64,000 nucleotides of DNA from Sphingomonas sp. CCH21-G11 (GCF_001555965.1 NZ_LSHX01000031.1:1-64000), one strand, 5' to 3'; numbered from the stretch's first letter, positions 26,692-35,747 are shown. Notes: generated from the sequence alone by a model not told the origin. Translations and numbers: made by a program.

Positions 26692-26717
26692 ATCCCCTCT
26701 CCCCAAAACAATTATTG

Positions 26718-26737
26718 ATACGAACGTTTGTTCGTAT
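26718..26737. promoter_or_regulatory. TetR-type operator E
   Basis: ATACGAAC-GTTT-GTTCGTAT, the best copy with perfect 8-bp arms and a 4-bp spacer. It lies between the divergent thiolase-like (26691) and cyclase (26832) genes. Confidence 0.75.
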
Positions 26738-26831
26738 AGGATGGGGAGACCGAATTGGTCAATGCTGGATCGCAACGGCGAAACGCCGCATGATCCCGCC
26801 AGACAGACCGACAGGGAGAGGAACCGTAAGC

Positions 26832-27803
26832 ATGTGCGACACTCACGCCCCCGCCAAGCCAAGTGCCAAGGCATTGCTGGCCGGCCTGCCCACCAACTGG
26901 GGCCGTTGGGGCAGCGCGGATGAAGTCGGCGCGTTGAATTTCCTCGACGCCGCTCAGGTGCTGCGCGGAATTGCCGCCGTGCGATCGGGAAAGACATTCA
27001 CGCTCCAGATTCCGATGGGTCACGAACGGGGCGATCCCGTCTGGCCGGGCCGGAAGCAGGCGCACCGGGTGAACGTGCTGGACAAGGGCGATTTCCTGTC
27101 CGGCAAAATGGACGAGATTCCCGGCGGCACCGAATATTCGGACGATATGATGATCCTGTATCTACAAGGATCGACCCAATATGACGCGCTCGGCCATGTC
27201 TGGCACGACGACAAGCTGTACAACGGCTATGACGCGCGTTCGACCATCGGCGCGATGGCGAAGGCCAGCGTGCTGCCGATCGCCGAACGCGGCATCGCGG
27301 GCCGCGCGGTGCTGATTGATATCGCGCGGCATCGCGGCAAGGCATGGCTGGACCGCGGCGAGAGCTTTGGTCTGGAAGATGTGCTGGCCGCCGCCGCCGC
27401 CCAGGACGTGACCATTGAGAAGCATGACATCCTCATCCTGCGCACGGGATGGATCGGCTCCTACTACCACCGCGACCAGCAGGAATTTTACGCCGACTAT
27501 GCCGAGCCGGGCCTGTGTTTCAGCCGCGAACTGGTCGAGTGGTTCCACGCCATGGAAATTCCCAATCTGGTGACAGACACCATCGCCAACGAACTGGCGA
27601 TCCATCCCGAGTCCGGCGTATCGTTCGCCTTGCACCATTCGCTCATGCGCAATCTGGGCGTCACCTTTACCGAGATCGCGCAACTCGATCCGCTGGCCGA
27701 GGACTGTGCCGGGGACGGCCAATGGACCTTCCTCTATGTGGCTGCGCCCCTGAAGGTCGTCGGAGGCACGGGCGCGCCCGTGAACCCGATCGTCATCAAG
27801 TAA
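26832..27803 (+). CDS. cyclase family protein (kynurenine-formamidase-like)
   Basis: 323 residues of the long-form Cyclase family (PF04199). The metal-binding region is STQYDALGHVWHDDKLYNGY, and LVTDTIANELAIHPESGVSF with LHHSLMRNLGVTF form the other family blocks. Members hydrolyse amides, lactones or cyclic intermediates with Zn2+ or Mn2+. ATG at 26832 has GGAGAGG upstream; the frame is open further up but across the operator region. It is transcribed alone from operator E. A ring-opening hydrolase in the island pathway is a reasonable guess. Confidence 0.85.
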   Translation: MCDTHAPAKPSAKALLAGLPTNWGRWGSADEVGALNFLDAAQVLRGIAAVRSGKTFTLQIPMGHERGDPVWPGRKQAHRVNVLDKGDFLSGKMDEIPGGTEYSDDMMILYLQGSTQYDALGHVWHDDKLYNGYDARSTIGAMAKASVLPIAERGIAGRAVLIDIARHRGKAWLDRGESFGLEDVLAAAAAQDVTIEKHDILILRTGWIGSYYHRDQQEFYADYAEPGLCFSRELVEWFHAMEIPNLVTDTIANELAIHPESGVSFALHHSLMRNLGVTFTEIAQLDPLAEDCAGDGQWTFLYVAAPLKVVGGTGAPVNPIVIK

Positions 27804-28026
27804 CGGCGATGATCGACAAGCGAGTCAGTCGAGCCATGTCATTGTCGCTGCCGCGCCTGGTCAGGCAACGCGATGACACCAGACCAGGGCAGCGCCAGCC
27901 GACCCGGGCTTCGCCCGATGAAGGCCCCGTTGCGAATTCCATCTGGGATATGCTTGTCCCGCTGTAGGGCCGAAGGTCGGATATCCCTCAAAAATCCGCG
28001 TTTCGCGATTCCCCTGCCCCCACGTG

Positions 28027-28046
28027 CCCGCCATATTCATGGCGGG
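28027..28046. terminator. hairpin between converging genes
   Basis: CCCGCCAT-attc-ATGGCGGG, perfect 8-bp arms and a 4-base loop, just after the AraC stop (28054, minus) and downstream of the cyclase gene. There is no T-run on either strand, so it is only a likely terminator. The rest of 27804-28053 shows no gene. Confidence 0.5.
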
Positions 28047-28053
28047 GTCGTGG

Positions 28054-28890
28054 TCAGGTGCGGCCTGGTGGCTCGGCGGGGTCGAGCCGATGTGCGGCGT
28101 GACGATATTGCCGAGGCGACGTCCCGAACGCGCGCCGGAAGCGGGTCGAGAAATAAAAGGAACTGGCGAAACCGGATCGTGCCGCGACGACCGCAAGCGG
28201 CGCGCGGGTGGATTGCAGCAGTCCGGCCGCGTGCATCAGGCGGGCGCGCTCGACAAAGGCCTGCGGGGTCGTGCCAAGCTGCGCCTGGAACATCGCGCTC
28301 AGCCGCGACCGCGACAGCCCCGCCAGCGCGGCCAGTGCCGGGCCGTCGAGCCGCGCGGCCGGGCTGGCCTGGACATGGTCGATGACGCGGCGCAGCCGCG
28401 GATCGACCGTCGCCTCGGCCGTGCGATCGGCGGCGTCGATCAGGACGCGTTCGAGCCGGTTCATCGCGTCGAGCCGGCCAAGCGCCGTGCCGTCGAGCGC
28501 GCGCGCCAGCCCCGACAGCTGCGGCCGCAGCCGCGCGAGCAGATCAGGCCGCCGCAGCCGCATGATTCCTGGGGCAAGCGCCGGCCAGGCCAGCCAGCGC
28601 AACCAGTCCTCGCGCGGCTGGAAATGAACCCACACGTTGCGCCACGTTCCGGAATCGTCGCGATGGCCGTAATCCTGCGGCGACCCCGGACGGAACAGCA
28701 GAAGGTCCCCCGGTTCCAGGGCATGGCGCACCCCGCCTGCGCGGACGAAGCCAGCGCCCGCCAGCGTCGCCACGAGCAACCAGTCGCGGGTGCCCGTCGG
28801 CCGCACCGCGCGCGAGACGACACCGGGGCGCTGGCGCTGATCCCCCGCCAGGATCGGCGCGGCGGGCGGATTCGCCGGCTCTGCCGTCAC
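28054..28890 (-). CDS. AraC-family regulator, arabinose-AraC-like
   Basis: About 278 residues. The N-terminal cupin is strikingly like E. coli AraC: DWLLVATLAGAGFVRAGG, LEPGDLLLFRPGSPQDYG, WVHFQPREDWLRWLAWP. The C-terminal two helix-turn-helix motifs are LAALAGLSRSRLSAMFQAQL and LAVVAARSGFASSFYFSTRF. I take GTG at 28890, just past the PhyH stop at 28901; the frame is open to 28932, which would overlap. It is last of the ABC transporter, PhyH, AraC series. Arabinose and galactose share ring configuration, so it may sense one of these and regulate the galactoside locus. Confidence 0.85.
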   Translation of the reverse strand: MTAEPANPPAAPILAGDQRQRPGVVSRAVRPTGTRDWLLVATLAGAGFVRAGGVRHALEPGDLLLFRPGSPQDYGHRDDSGTWRNVWVHFQPREDWLRWLAWPALAPGIMRLRRPDLLARLRPQLSGLARALDGTALGRLDAMNRLERVLIDAADRTAEATVDPRLRRVIDHVQASPAARLDGPALAALAGLSRSRLSAMFQAQLGTTPQAFVERARLMHAAGLLQSTRAPLAVVAARSGFASSFYFSTRFRRAFGTSPRQYRHAAHRLDPAEPPGRT

Positions 28891-28900
28891 ACGCAGGCAC

Positions 28901-29755
28901 TCATTCGGCGGCCACCGCGCGCGCCTCGCCATAGCCAGGGGTCACGCCCGGAATGCGCGGCGGGATCGGTTGAAGGATTCGGCGCCGCGCCGGCGTCAAT
29001 CGCTCGAGCAGGTCGTCGCTGTATCGGAAGCCGTGCCGCGTCGCGCCCCAGGCCGGGCCGTAGCGATAAATGACCGCGCGGCGGTCGCCAGCGTTGATGC
29101 GCCGCGCCGCGCCATGCGCGATCGCATCGACGAACAGCAGCGCATCGCCAGCATTCAGATGGACCTCGATCGCGCCCTCAACCGTCTCGTCCTCGTCCTC
29201 GCGACGCGAATCGAACGTGCGGGCGAAGACGGGGTGGGCGATATTGCTCTTGTGGCTGCCCGGCAGCACGCGGGTCGCGCCGTCGCCCGGCCCGATGTCG
29301 GTCAATGCCAGCAGGATATTGACCTGTGCACAACGGAACTGCCCGTTCACGAAGCGGAACTGGTTGCGCACCACGCCGTCCTGTCCGCCCGAATGCAGCG
29401 GAAAGAAGCCGCCGGTCCGCCGGACCGATGCGAAACATTCGTCGATGAACAGCCCTTCGACATAGCTGCCCTGTTCCCCGCAATAGCGCGCGACCCGGTC
29501 GATCCAGGCGGGGTGATCGATCAGCGCCTCGAACGGCGACCCGGCTTCGACGATGTTGTGCAGCTCGACCCCGGCATGGCCCGAATTGTCGAGCCGCTGG
29601 ACATTGCCCCACCAGTCGCCGCTGGCCAGCTGCGGAAACGCGTCGAACGCGCGGTTCAACTCGCCCAGCAGATCCGGCGCGATCGCGTTGCGCAGCACCA
29701 GATAGCCCTGCAGGTCGAACGCGAAATCCTGAGCATCGTGCGCGGTCGGTATCAT
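28901..29755 (-). CDS. phytanoyl-CoA dioxygenase (PhyH) family protein
   Basis: 284 residues of the Fe(II)/2-oxoglutarate PhyH family. Visible parts include FDLQGYLVLRNAIAPDLLGE at the N-terminus, FPLHSGGQDG with candidate iron ligands H and D, VLPGSHKSNIAHP, and FVDAIAHGAARRINAGDRRA with the distal histidine and the oxoglutarate arginine. Such proteins hydroxylate diverse small molecules, not only phytanoyl-CoA. It lies 94 bp after the transporter ATPase on the same strand and just before the AraC gene. Its presence in a sugar-transport operon is unusual; it could act on a plant galactoside or its aglycone. Confidence 0.85.
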   Translation of the reverse strand: MIPTAHDAQDFAFDLQGYLVLRNAIAPDLLGELNRAFDAFPQLASGDWWGNVQRLDNSGHAGVELHNIVEAGSPFEALIDHPAWIDRVARYCGEQGSYVEGLFIDECFASVRRTGGFFPLHSGGQDGVVRNQFRFVNGQFRCAQVNILLALTDIGPGDGATRVLPGSHKSNIAHPVFARTFDSRREDEDETVEGAIEVHLNAGDALLFVDAIAHGAARRINAGDRRAVIYRYGPAWGATRHGFRYSDDLLERLTPARRRILQPIPPRIPGVTPGYGEARAVAAE

Positions 29756-29849
29756 CGGAGCATCCTTGTCGATTGTCGCCAGTCTAAACCAGGGTGGTCC
29801 CGGCGAAAATCGAGCGTTGACGCAAAGACCTTCGATATTGTCGCATGAC

Positions 29850-31454
29850 TTAGCGGATGTGGAATGCGGCCTGTACGAGCCGGGCGGTATAATCGGTCGA
29901 GGGTCGCTCCAGCACGTCGCGTGTCGTCCCCTCCTCGACGATCCGGCCGTCGCGCATCACGATCACCCGCTGGCACAGCGCGCGTACCACCCGAAGGTCG
30001 TGCGAGATGAAGAGGTAGCTCAGCCCGCGCTCGCGCTGGAGCGTCCGCAGCGTGTCCAGAATCTGGGCCTGGACCGACAGGTCGAGCGCCGCTGTCGGCT
30101 CGTCGAGCACGAGCAGTTCGGGCTCGACCGCGATCGCGCGCGCGATCGACAGCCGCTGGCGCTGGCCACCCGAAAATTCGTGGGGGAAGCGGTTGAGGAT
30201 ATCGGTCGGCAACCCGGCGGCGACCAGCGCGGCCCTGACCCGATCGAGCCGATCGGCGGCACTGTTGCCGATCCGGTTGACGATCAGCCCCTCCTCGACC
30301 AGCGCGCGCACCGACATGCGCGGGTTGAGCGAGGCGAACGGGTCCTGCAGCACGATCTGCATCCGGGTGCGCAGCGGCCGCATCCGCCGGCGGTCGTGCC
30401 GGTGGATCGCTTCGCCCGCAAAACGGATTTCGCCGCCGCTGGCCTCGATCAGGCGGGTCAGCGCCAATGCCAGCGTCGTCTTGCCGGACCCCGATTCCCC
30501 GACGATGCCGACCGCCTCGCCACGCGCGACCTGAAGGTCGGCGCCATGGACCGCGATCGTTGGCGCGGACTTGCCCCGGCCGGGAAAGGCGATGCGCACC
30601 GCCGCCGCCTCGATCAACGGCGCCCCGGGGGCGACGGGGTCGGCAAAGCCGGTCGGCTCGGCTGCGAGCAGCTGGCGCGTATAGGGGTGCTGCGGGTTGG
30701 CGAACAGCGTGGCGGTGTGTCCCTGCTCGACCAGCGCGCCGCGCTGCATCACCGCCACGCGGTCGGCATAGTTGCGCACCACGGTCAGGTCGTGAGTGAT
30801 GAGGAGTACCGCAATGTCGTGTTCGACCTGAAGCGCGCGGATCAGCTCGAGAATCTCGGCCTGGACGCGGACGTCCAGCGCAGTGGTCGGCTCATCGGCG
30901 ATCAGCAGGCGCGGATGATTGGCCAGCGCCATCGCGATCATCACGCGCTGGCGCTGGCCGCCCGACAGTTCGTGGGGATAGCGGCGCAGCATCGCGGACG
31001 GATCGGGCAGCTGCACCTGCGCCAGCAGCTCGGCGGCGCGCGCCAGGGCGGCGGCTTTGCGCAGCGGCTGATGCGCACGGATCGCTTCGACGATCTGGTC
31101 GCCGACCCGATAGACCGGGTTGAGCGAACTCATCGGTTCCTGAAACACCATCGCGATCGAGCGCCCGCGCTCACGGCGCATCCGGCGATCGTCGGCGATG
31201 TCGAGCGGCTGGCCCTCCAGCATGATGCGCGTGTCGGGCGAGATGCGCGCATTGCGGCCGTGCAGGCCCATCAGCACGCGGGCGGTCACCGACTTGCCCG
31301 ACCCCGATTCGCCGACCAGCGCCAGCATCTCGCCGCGGCGGATGTCGAGGTCGACACCGCGCACCGCCGCCACCTCGCCCCCTTCGACGCGAAAGGTCAC
31401 GCCGATGTCGCGCGCGCTCAGCAGCGGCGGGGGATCAATAGGGATCGACGGCAT
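29850..31454 (-). CDS. ABC transporter ATPase, two fused NBDs (Agp/Yej-type)
   Basis: 534 residues carrying two complete nucleotide-binding domains. Each has a Walker A (GESGSGKSVTAR; GESGSGKTTLALAL), a signature (LSGGQRQRVMIAMAL; FSGGQRQRLSIARAI) and a Walker B (LLIADEPTTALD; LLVLDEPTAALD). This fused form is typical of YejF and of AgpD-like transporters of the peptide family. ATG at 31454 overlaps the permease end by 20 bp; a longer frame into the permease gene is not supported. It powers import across the inner membrane. Confidence 0.93.
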   Translation of the reverse strand: MPSIPIDPPPLLSARDIGVTFRVEGGEVAAVRGVDLDIRRGEMLALVGESGSGKSVTARVLMGLHGRNARISPDTRIMLEGQPLDIADDRRMRRERGRSIAMVFQEPMSSLNPVYRVGDQIVEAIRAHQPLRKAAALARAAELLAQVQLPDPSAMLRRYPHELSGGQRQRVMIAMALANHPRLLIADEPTTALDVRVQAEILELIRALQVEHDIAVLLITHDLTVVRNYADRVAVMQRGALVEQGHTATLFANPQHPYTRQLLAAEPTGFADPVAPGAPLIEAAAVRIAFPGRGKSAPTIAVHGADLQVARGEAVGIVGESGSGKTTLALALTRLIEASGGEIRFAGEAIHRHDRRRMRPLRTRMQIVLQDPFASLNPRMSVRALVEEGLIVNRIGNSAADRLDRVRAALVAAGLPTDILNRFPHEFSGGQRQRLSIARAIAVEPELLVLDEPTAALDLSVQAQILDTLRTLQRERGLSYLFISHDLRVVRALCQRVIVMRDGRIVEEGTTRDVLERPSTDYTARLVQAAFHIR

Positions 31455-32511
31455 CGCGCAGCGCATCCCCGACAGCATTGAAGGCAAAGACGGCGACGAA
31501 GACGAACACCACCGGAAACAGGATGAAGGGGTATGAGCCGATCGCGGCATAGCCGCTGACATCCTGGAGCATCAGTCCCCAGGAAATCATCGGCGGCTTC
31601 ACCGCCAGGCCCAGAAAGCCCAGGAAGCTCTCCAGCAGGACGACCGCAGGCAGGGTGAGCGTGAAGCTGACCAGCAGATGCGACATCAGATTGGGCGCGA
31701 TGTGGCGCAGGATGATCCGCCGGTCGCCGGCCCCGAGCGCGACCGCGGCGCGGACATAGTCCATCCGCGCCAGAGTGAGCGTCTTGCCGCGGATCTCGCG
31801 GCTCAACCCCGCCCAGCCGAGCACCGACAAGGTCAGGATGAGGATGGCGACGAACAGCCCGGACGATACGGTCACCGGGATGAGTGCCCCGAGCGTGAGG
31901 TAGAGCGGCAGCTGGGGGAAGGCGAGCAGGAAGTCGACGCCGCGCTGGATCCAGCGATCGACCGCGCCGCCGATATAGCCGGAGGTCGCGCCGACGATCA
32001 GCCCGGCGAGCGTGGTCAGCCCGCCGACCGCCAGCGCGATGAGCATCGAGACACGCGCAGCGACCAGTCCGCGCGAAAAGATGTCGCGCCCGAAGCGGTC
32101 CGCCCCCATCAGGTGAAGGCGCCCGCCCGGGGCGATCGGGGCGACCAGTCGCCGGTTCGCCATGACCGGCCCGATCAGCCGGTAGCGCGGGACCCGAACG
32201 AACAGGCCCAGGCGCTCGCGCGGCGCGCCGTCGCGGCTCAGCACCGGCTGGAACGTGACCGGATCGATCGCACCGGTCGGCCGCGCATTGACCGCGTAGA
32301 GCCCCGACGAATCGATTCCGATCCGGCTCGGCGGTTGATAGGAGGCGAAACGCTGGTCCGGGTCATGCGGCGCAAGGAACGGCCCGATCAGCAGCACCAC
32401 GCCGATCAGCGCGAGCGCGATCAGCCCCGCCATCCCCAGCCGCGACCGGCGAAAGCGCCGCCAGACCAGCCGGGCATAGCTGTCACCGCCGGCAGCGGGC
32501 GCGCCGCTCAC
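31435..32511 (-). CDS. ABC transporter permease (DppC/YejE type)
   Basis: 358 residues. A first helix near residue 30 (MAGLIALALIGVVLLIGPFL) is followed by a periplasmic stretch (YQPPSRIGIDSSGLYAVNAR), then the binding-protein-dependent transport domain (ARVSMLIALAVGGLTTLAGL and later helices). The EAA-like loop is around SREIRGKTLTLARMDYVRAA. The start is GTG at 32511, overlapping the other permease stop as GTGA. It forms the membrane channel with the gene upstream. Confidence 0.92.
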   Translation of the reverse strand: MSGAPAAGGDSYARLVWRRFRRSRLGMAGLIALALIGVVLLIGPFLAPHDPDQRFASYQPPSRIGIDSSGLYAVNARPTGAIDPVTFQPVLSRDGAPRERLGLFVRVPRYRLIGPVMANRRLVAPIAPGGRLHLMGADRFGRDIFSRGLVAARVSMLIALAVGGLTTLAGLIVGATSGYIGGAVDRWIQRGVDFLLAFPQLPLYLTLGALIPVTVSSGLFVAILILTLSVLGWAGLSREIRGKTLTLARMDYVRAAVALGAGDRRIILRHIAPNLMSHLLVSFTLTLPAVVLLESFLGFLGLAVKPPMISWGLMLQDVSGYAAIGSYPFILFPVVFVFVAVFAFNAVGDALRDAVDPY

Positions 32512-33524
32512 GATTTGCGCCCTTCCAGCCGGATGCGCGGATCAAGCAGCGCCAGCCCGAGATCGGCGAGGATATTGCCGATGATCAGCGTCACCGCCAG
32601 CACCAGCATGAAGGTCGCAGCGACGAACACGTCGCCGACCGCCATCGCGCCGACGATCGCGGGTCCGACGGTCGCCAGCCCGAACACGATCGCCACCTCG
32701 ATCTCGCCCGTCACCATATAGGGCAGCGCCACGCCCTGGTGCGCAACCAGCGGGTGCAGTGCATTGGGGACGGCATGACGCCAGATCACCCGGGCGGGGG
32801 ACAGCCCCTTGGCACGCGCGGTCTCGACATATTGCGCGTTGAGCACGTCGAGCAAATTGCCGCGCATCACCCGCATCGAATAGGCGATGCCGCCCCATGC
32901 CGCGATCAGGATCGCGGGCCACACGTGCGCGACCAGGTCGGCGAATTTGCCCCACGACCACGGCGCGCCGACATAGGCCGCCGACTGGAAACTGCCGACC
33001 TGAGCCAGGTCGAACTGGAATACGAGGACGTAGAGCGCGATCAACGCCAACAGGAAGCGCGGCGTCGTCATGCCGACAAAGGCGAACAGGTTGAGCGCGG
33101 CGTCGGTCCAGCGCCCCGCGCGCGTCGCCGCCAGCACGCCGAGCGCGATGCCGATCGCGGTCGCCAGCAGGTGACTGGTCAGCGCCAGCAGCAGCGTCGG
33201 CCACAAGCGCTCGCCGACGATGTCCGCAACCGGCCGGTTGGCCGCGTAGGAAAAGCCGAAATCGCCGCGGGTCACGATCCCGCCCGCCCAGCGCGCATAT
33301 TGGACCAGCAGCGGATCGTTGAGGCCGTTCTCGGCACGAAACCGCGCGGCCTGGGCCTCGGCCTCCGCGGCCGATGCACCACCCTGATTGATCAGCTGAG
33401 TGCGCAGCGAATCGGCGTAGTCACCGGGCGGTGCCTGAATGATCAGGAAGGTGACGAGGCTGAGCAGCACCACCGTCGGGATCGCGGCCGCCAGCCGGCG
33501 GATCAGGAACCAGATCACCGTCAC
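32508..33524 (-). CDS. ABC transporter permease (DppB/YejB type)
   Basis: 338 residues beginning VTVIWFLIRRLAAAIPTVVLLS, the characteristic DppB N-terminal helix, and ending in the transport domain (ARAKGLSPARVIWRHAVPNA, the EAA loop). The start is GTG at 33524, overlapping the binding-protein stop as GTGA. All four transporter genes are coupled by short overlaps. Confidence 0.92.
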   Translation of the reverse strand: MTVIWFLIRRLAAAIPTVVLLSLVTFLIIQAPPGDYADSLRTQLINQGGASAAEAEAQAARFRAENGLNDPLLVQYARWAGGIVTRGDFGFSYAANRPVADIVGERLWPTLLLALTSHLLATAIGIALGVLAATRAGRWTDAALNLFAFVGMTTPRFLLALIALYVLVFQFDLAQVGSFQSAAYVGAPWSWGKFADLVAHVWPAILIAAWGGIAYSMRVMRGNLLDVLNAQYVETARAKGLSPARVIWRHAVPNALHPLVAHQGVALPYMVTGEIEVAIVFGLATVGPAIVGAMAVGDVFVAATFMLVLAVTLIIGNILADLGLALLDPRIRLEGRKS

Positions 33525-35677
33525 CGCCGCGCACCGCCGCAATCGAAGCAGCCCGGCAGCGTGCCGGGACGCAATTCATACCTGCTGCGGCGCGCGCGCG
33601 GCACCCACAGCCGTTCGCGCATGATCGCATCCTCCGCCCAGTTGAACATGATGACGGGGGTGCCGGCGGGCACGTTGGCGAACCGCTTGTCGATCAGCAC
33701 CCCGCCCGAATATTGGATCAGCCCGAGCGCGTTGACGTTGGCGGTCGACACGCGTTGATACAGCCGCATCAGCCGCCGCCGTTCGGCCGCGTCCGGGCTC
33801 GCGATGAACGCGCGGACCAGGCCCACGAGCTGCCGTTCGTGCGGCAGCAGGTCGAGCCGGCCGTCGGGGCCGGCGCGGTGAAAGGCATGGGTGTAGGGCC
33901 CGGTGGGCGCAAGCGCGTCCGCGCCCTGGACCACGGTGTTGAGCTCGGTCGTCTCGTTGCGCTGGAGCACCCAGTCGAACTGGCCGCTCGCGCGCAGCGC
34001 GTCGCGCTGCGGCCCGCTGGCAAAGCGCAGCACCACGCGCAGACCGGCGTCGCGGGCAAACATCTGAATCCCCTCGGCAAAAGAGCGTTCGATCACGCTG
34101 TCGGGGCTGGCGGTCAGCACGATCGTGACGTTGGCACCGTCCTGCGTGTCGCGGGGATAATTGACGAACCCGTCGCCGTCGCGGTCGACCAGCCCGATCG
34201 AGGCGAGCAGCGCGCGCGCGGTCGCGGGATCGTGCGGATATTCGATCGTGTCGCGCGCATCGTAAAGGGGCGCACTTTCAAGCAGGCCTCCGGGATAGGG
34301 ATGGATGAACGGCCCGCGCGTCTGAGTCTCGCCCAGCCGTACGCGATCGATCGCCATGCTGACCGCCTGGCGGAAACGGGTGGTGCGGTTGAGGCGCCGG
34401 ACCGCCCGGCCGCGCGCGTCTGGTTCGCCCCAGCCATTGCCGGACAGGTTGAAATGCACGGAATAGGCGATGGTGCGCGGGCCGAAGATCGCACGAAAGC
34501 TCGCCTGCGGCCGGGCAGCACTGCGCAGCACCTCAACGAAGCTTGCCGGGCCTTCGATATTCGCCATGTCGCTGCCGCCGGCGATCGCCTGCACCTCGCG
34601 GTCGCCCCAGGACAGCAGGCGATATTGCACTTCGTCCAGATAGGGCAGCTGGCGGCCGCGCGCATCGACCTTCCAGTAATAGGGGTTGCGGCGCAGGATC
34701 AGGATATCGTCGGGGCGATATTCGGTGACGACCCACGCCCCCATCACCGGAAAGTTCACCCGGCTGGCGGGAAAGGCGAGCTTGTACGCCTGGTAGCTGC
34801 TGCGCGGATTGTAGCGCGGATGGTGGGGACGCAGCACATGTGCGGGCCCCGGGCAGAATTTGCCGTACGCCATCTGGTACAGATAATCGCGCGGGAACGG
34901 CCGCCGGAACGTCCAGCGGATCGTGTAGGGGCCGAGCGCCTCCAGCCGCGTTCCCGGCCCGAAGCTGTCGGGTGAGGCGCCGTTGAGCGGGCTGACATTG
35001 GGGTCGAGGACATTGTCGTTCCAGTAGAACATCACGTCCGCGCTGCTGAACGGGTGGCCGTCCGACCATTTCGCCCCCTCGATCAGCTGCATGGTCAATT
35101 GCCGCCCGTCCGCCGACCAGCGCCAGCTTTTCGCCAGATTCGGCAGCGGCTCGAGCCGCGCCGGATCGACCAGGAACAGCGGGCCGGTGCGGGTGAGGCA
35201 TTCCATCGTCGCCAGGTCGATCCCGCCCCAGCCCTGCGATTGCCCCGCGCTGTAATTCCAGCCCTCGGGCCGGCCGCCGGTCACCTGACGCAGTGCATCG
35301 CCATAGGTCCCCGGCCCGTCGGGCATGGCGGCCGGACCGTAGACCAAAGGCTCGCGCGGCAGGCGGCGCTCGACCGGCGGCAGCTTGCCCTTGCGGACGA
35401 AATCGCGCGTGACCCAGGCGGGCTCGGCATAGGCGGGCAGTCGACGATAGCTGACAAGGTCCGCAGGCCCGACGCCAGCGCCGGCGCCGACTTCGCCGGG
35501 GCCTGGCGTGGCGATGGCGGGGGACGACACCGGGGCGGCGGGCTGACCGCAACCGCCCGACACGAGCATGCCGGCCGCCACCGCCAGCATCGGGGCGGTA
35601 CGGCGCGATGCGCGTGATCGCCAGCATGTATCAGCCTTGTCGACGGCGCTGTCCTCTCGGCCATGAAGGCTAACCAT
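33521..35677 (-). CDS. ABC transporter solute-binding protein (SBP_bac_5), large form
   Basis: About 718 residues, longer than most family-5 binding proteins and similar in size to AgpA of rhizobia, an alpha-galactoside binder. An N-terminal export signal (APMLAVAAGMLVSGGCG) with a cysteine suggests a lipoprotein, although the lipobox is imperfect. Family features include LAKSWRWSADGRQLTMQLIE, WSDGHPFSSADVMFYWND and RFRQAVSMAIDRVRLGET. The start is uncertain; ATG at 35677 is used, ATG at 35590 would be just before the signal. It sits back to back with the TonB receptor gene. The adjacent GH36 and GH42 enzymes make a galactoside substrate more likely than a peptide. Confidence 0.85.
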   Translation of the reverse strand: MVSLHGREDSAVDKADTCWRSRASRRTAPMLAVAAGMLVSGGCGQPAAPVSSPAIATPGPGEVGAGAGVGPADLVSYRRLPAYAEPAWVTRDFVRKGKLPPVERRLPREPLVYGPAAMPDGPGTYGDALRQVTGGRPEGWNYSAGQSQGWGGIDLATMECLTRTGPLFLVDPARLEPLPNLAKSWRWSADGRQLTMQLIEGAKWSDGHPFSSADVMFYWNDNVLDPNVSPLNGASPDSFGPGTRLEALGPYTIRWTFRRPFPRDYLYQMAYGKFCPGPAHVLRPHHPRYNPRSSYQAYKLAFPASRVNFPVMGAWVVTEYRPDDILILRRNPYYWKVDARGRQLPYLDEVQYRLLSWGDREVQAIAGGSDMANIEGPASFVEVLRSAARPQASFRAIFGPRTIAYSVHFNLSGNGWGEPDARGRAVRRLNRTTRFRQAVSMAIDRVRLGETQTRGPFIHPYPGGLLESAPLYDARDTIEYPHDPATARALLASIGLVDRDGDGFVNYPRDTQDGANVTIVLTASPDSVIERSFAEGIQMFARDAGLRVVLRFASGPQRDALRASGQFDWVLQRNETTELNTVVQGADALAPTGPYTHAFHRAGPDGRLDLLPHERQLVGLVRAFIASPDAAERRRLMRLYQRVSTANVNALGLIQYSGGVLIDKRFANVPAGTPVIMFNWAEDAIMRERLWVPRARRSRYELRPGTLPGCFDCGGARR

Positions 35678-35747
35678 CGCCGGGCGCGAGTTCAATCATC
35701 ATATTAATCGCTCATGACGCGAGCGTGCGTTACCCGCCTCCGCCGGT

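Noticed and set aside
8929-27803. Naming the island a steroid degradation cluster
   Set aside because: No ring-cleavage KshAB or HsaC-type genes are present; only individual enzyme types resemble steroid enzymes.
27945-27987. GGGATAT...ATATCCC inverted repeat as terminator of the cyclase gene
   Set aside because: Arms are only 7 bp with a 29-base loop; not convincing.
29850-35677. Calling the ABC transporter a microcin C or dipeptide importer
   Set aside because: Family similarity allows it, but the flanking galactosidases and receptor favour an Agp-type galactoside role; kept as an alternative only.
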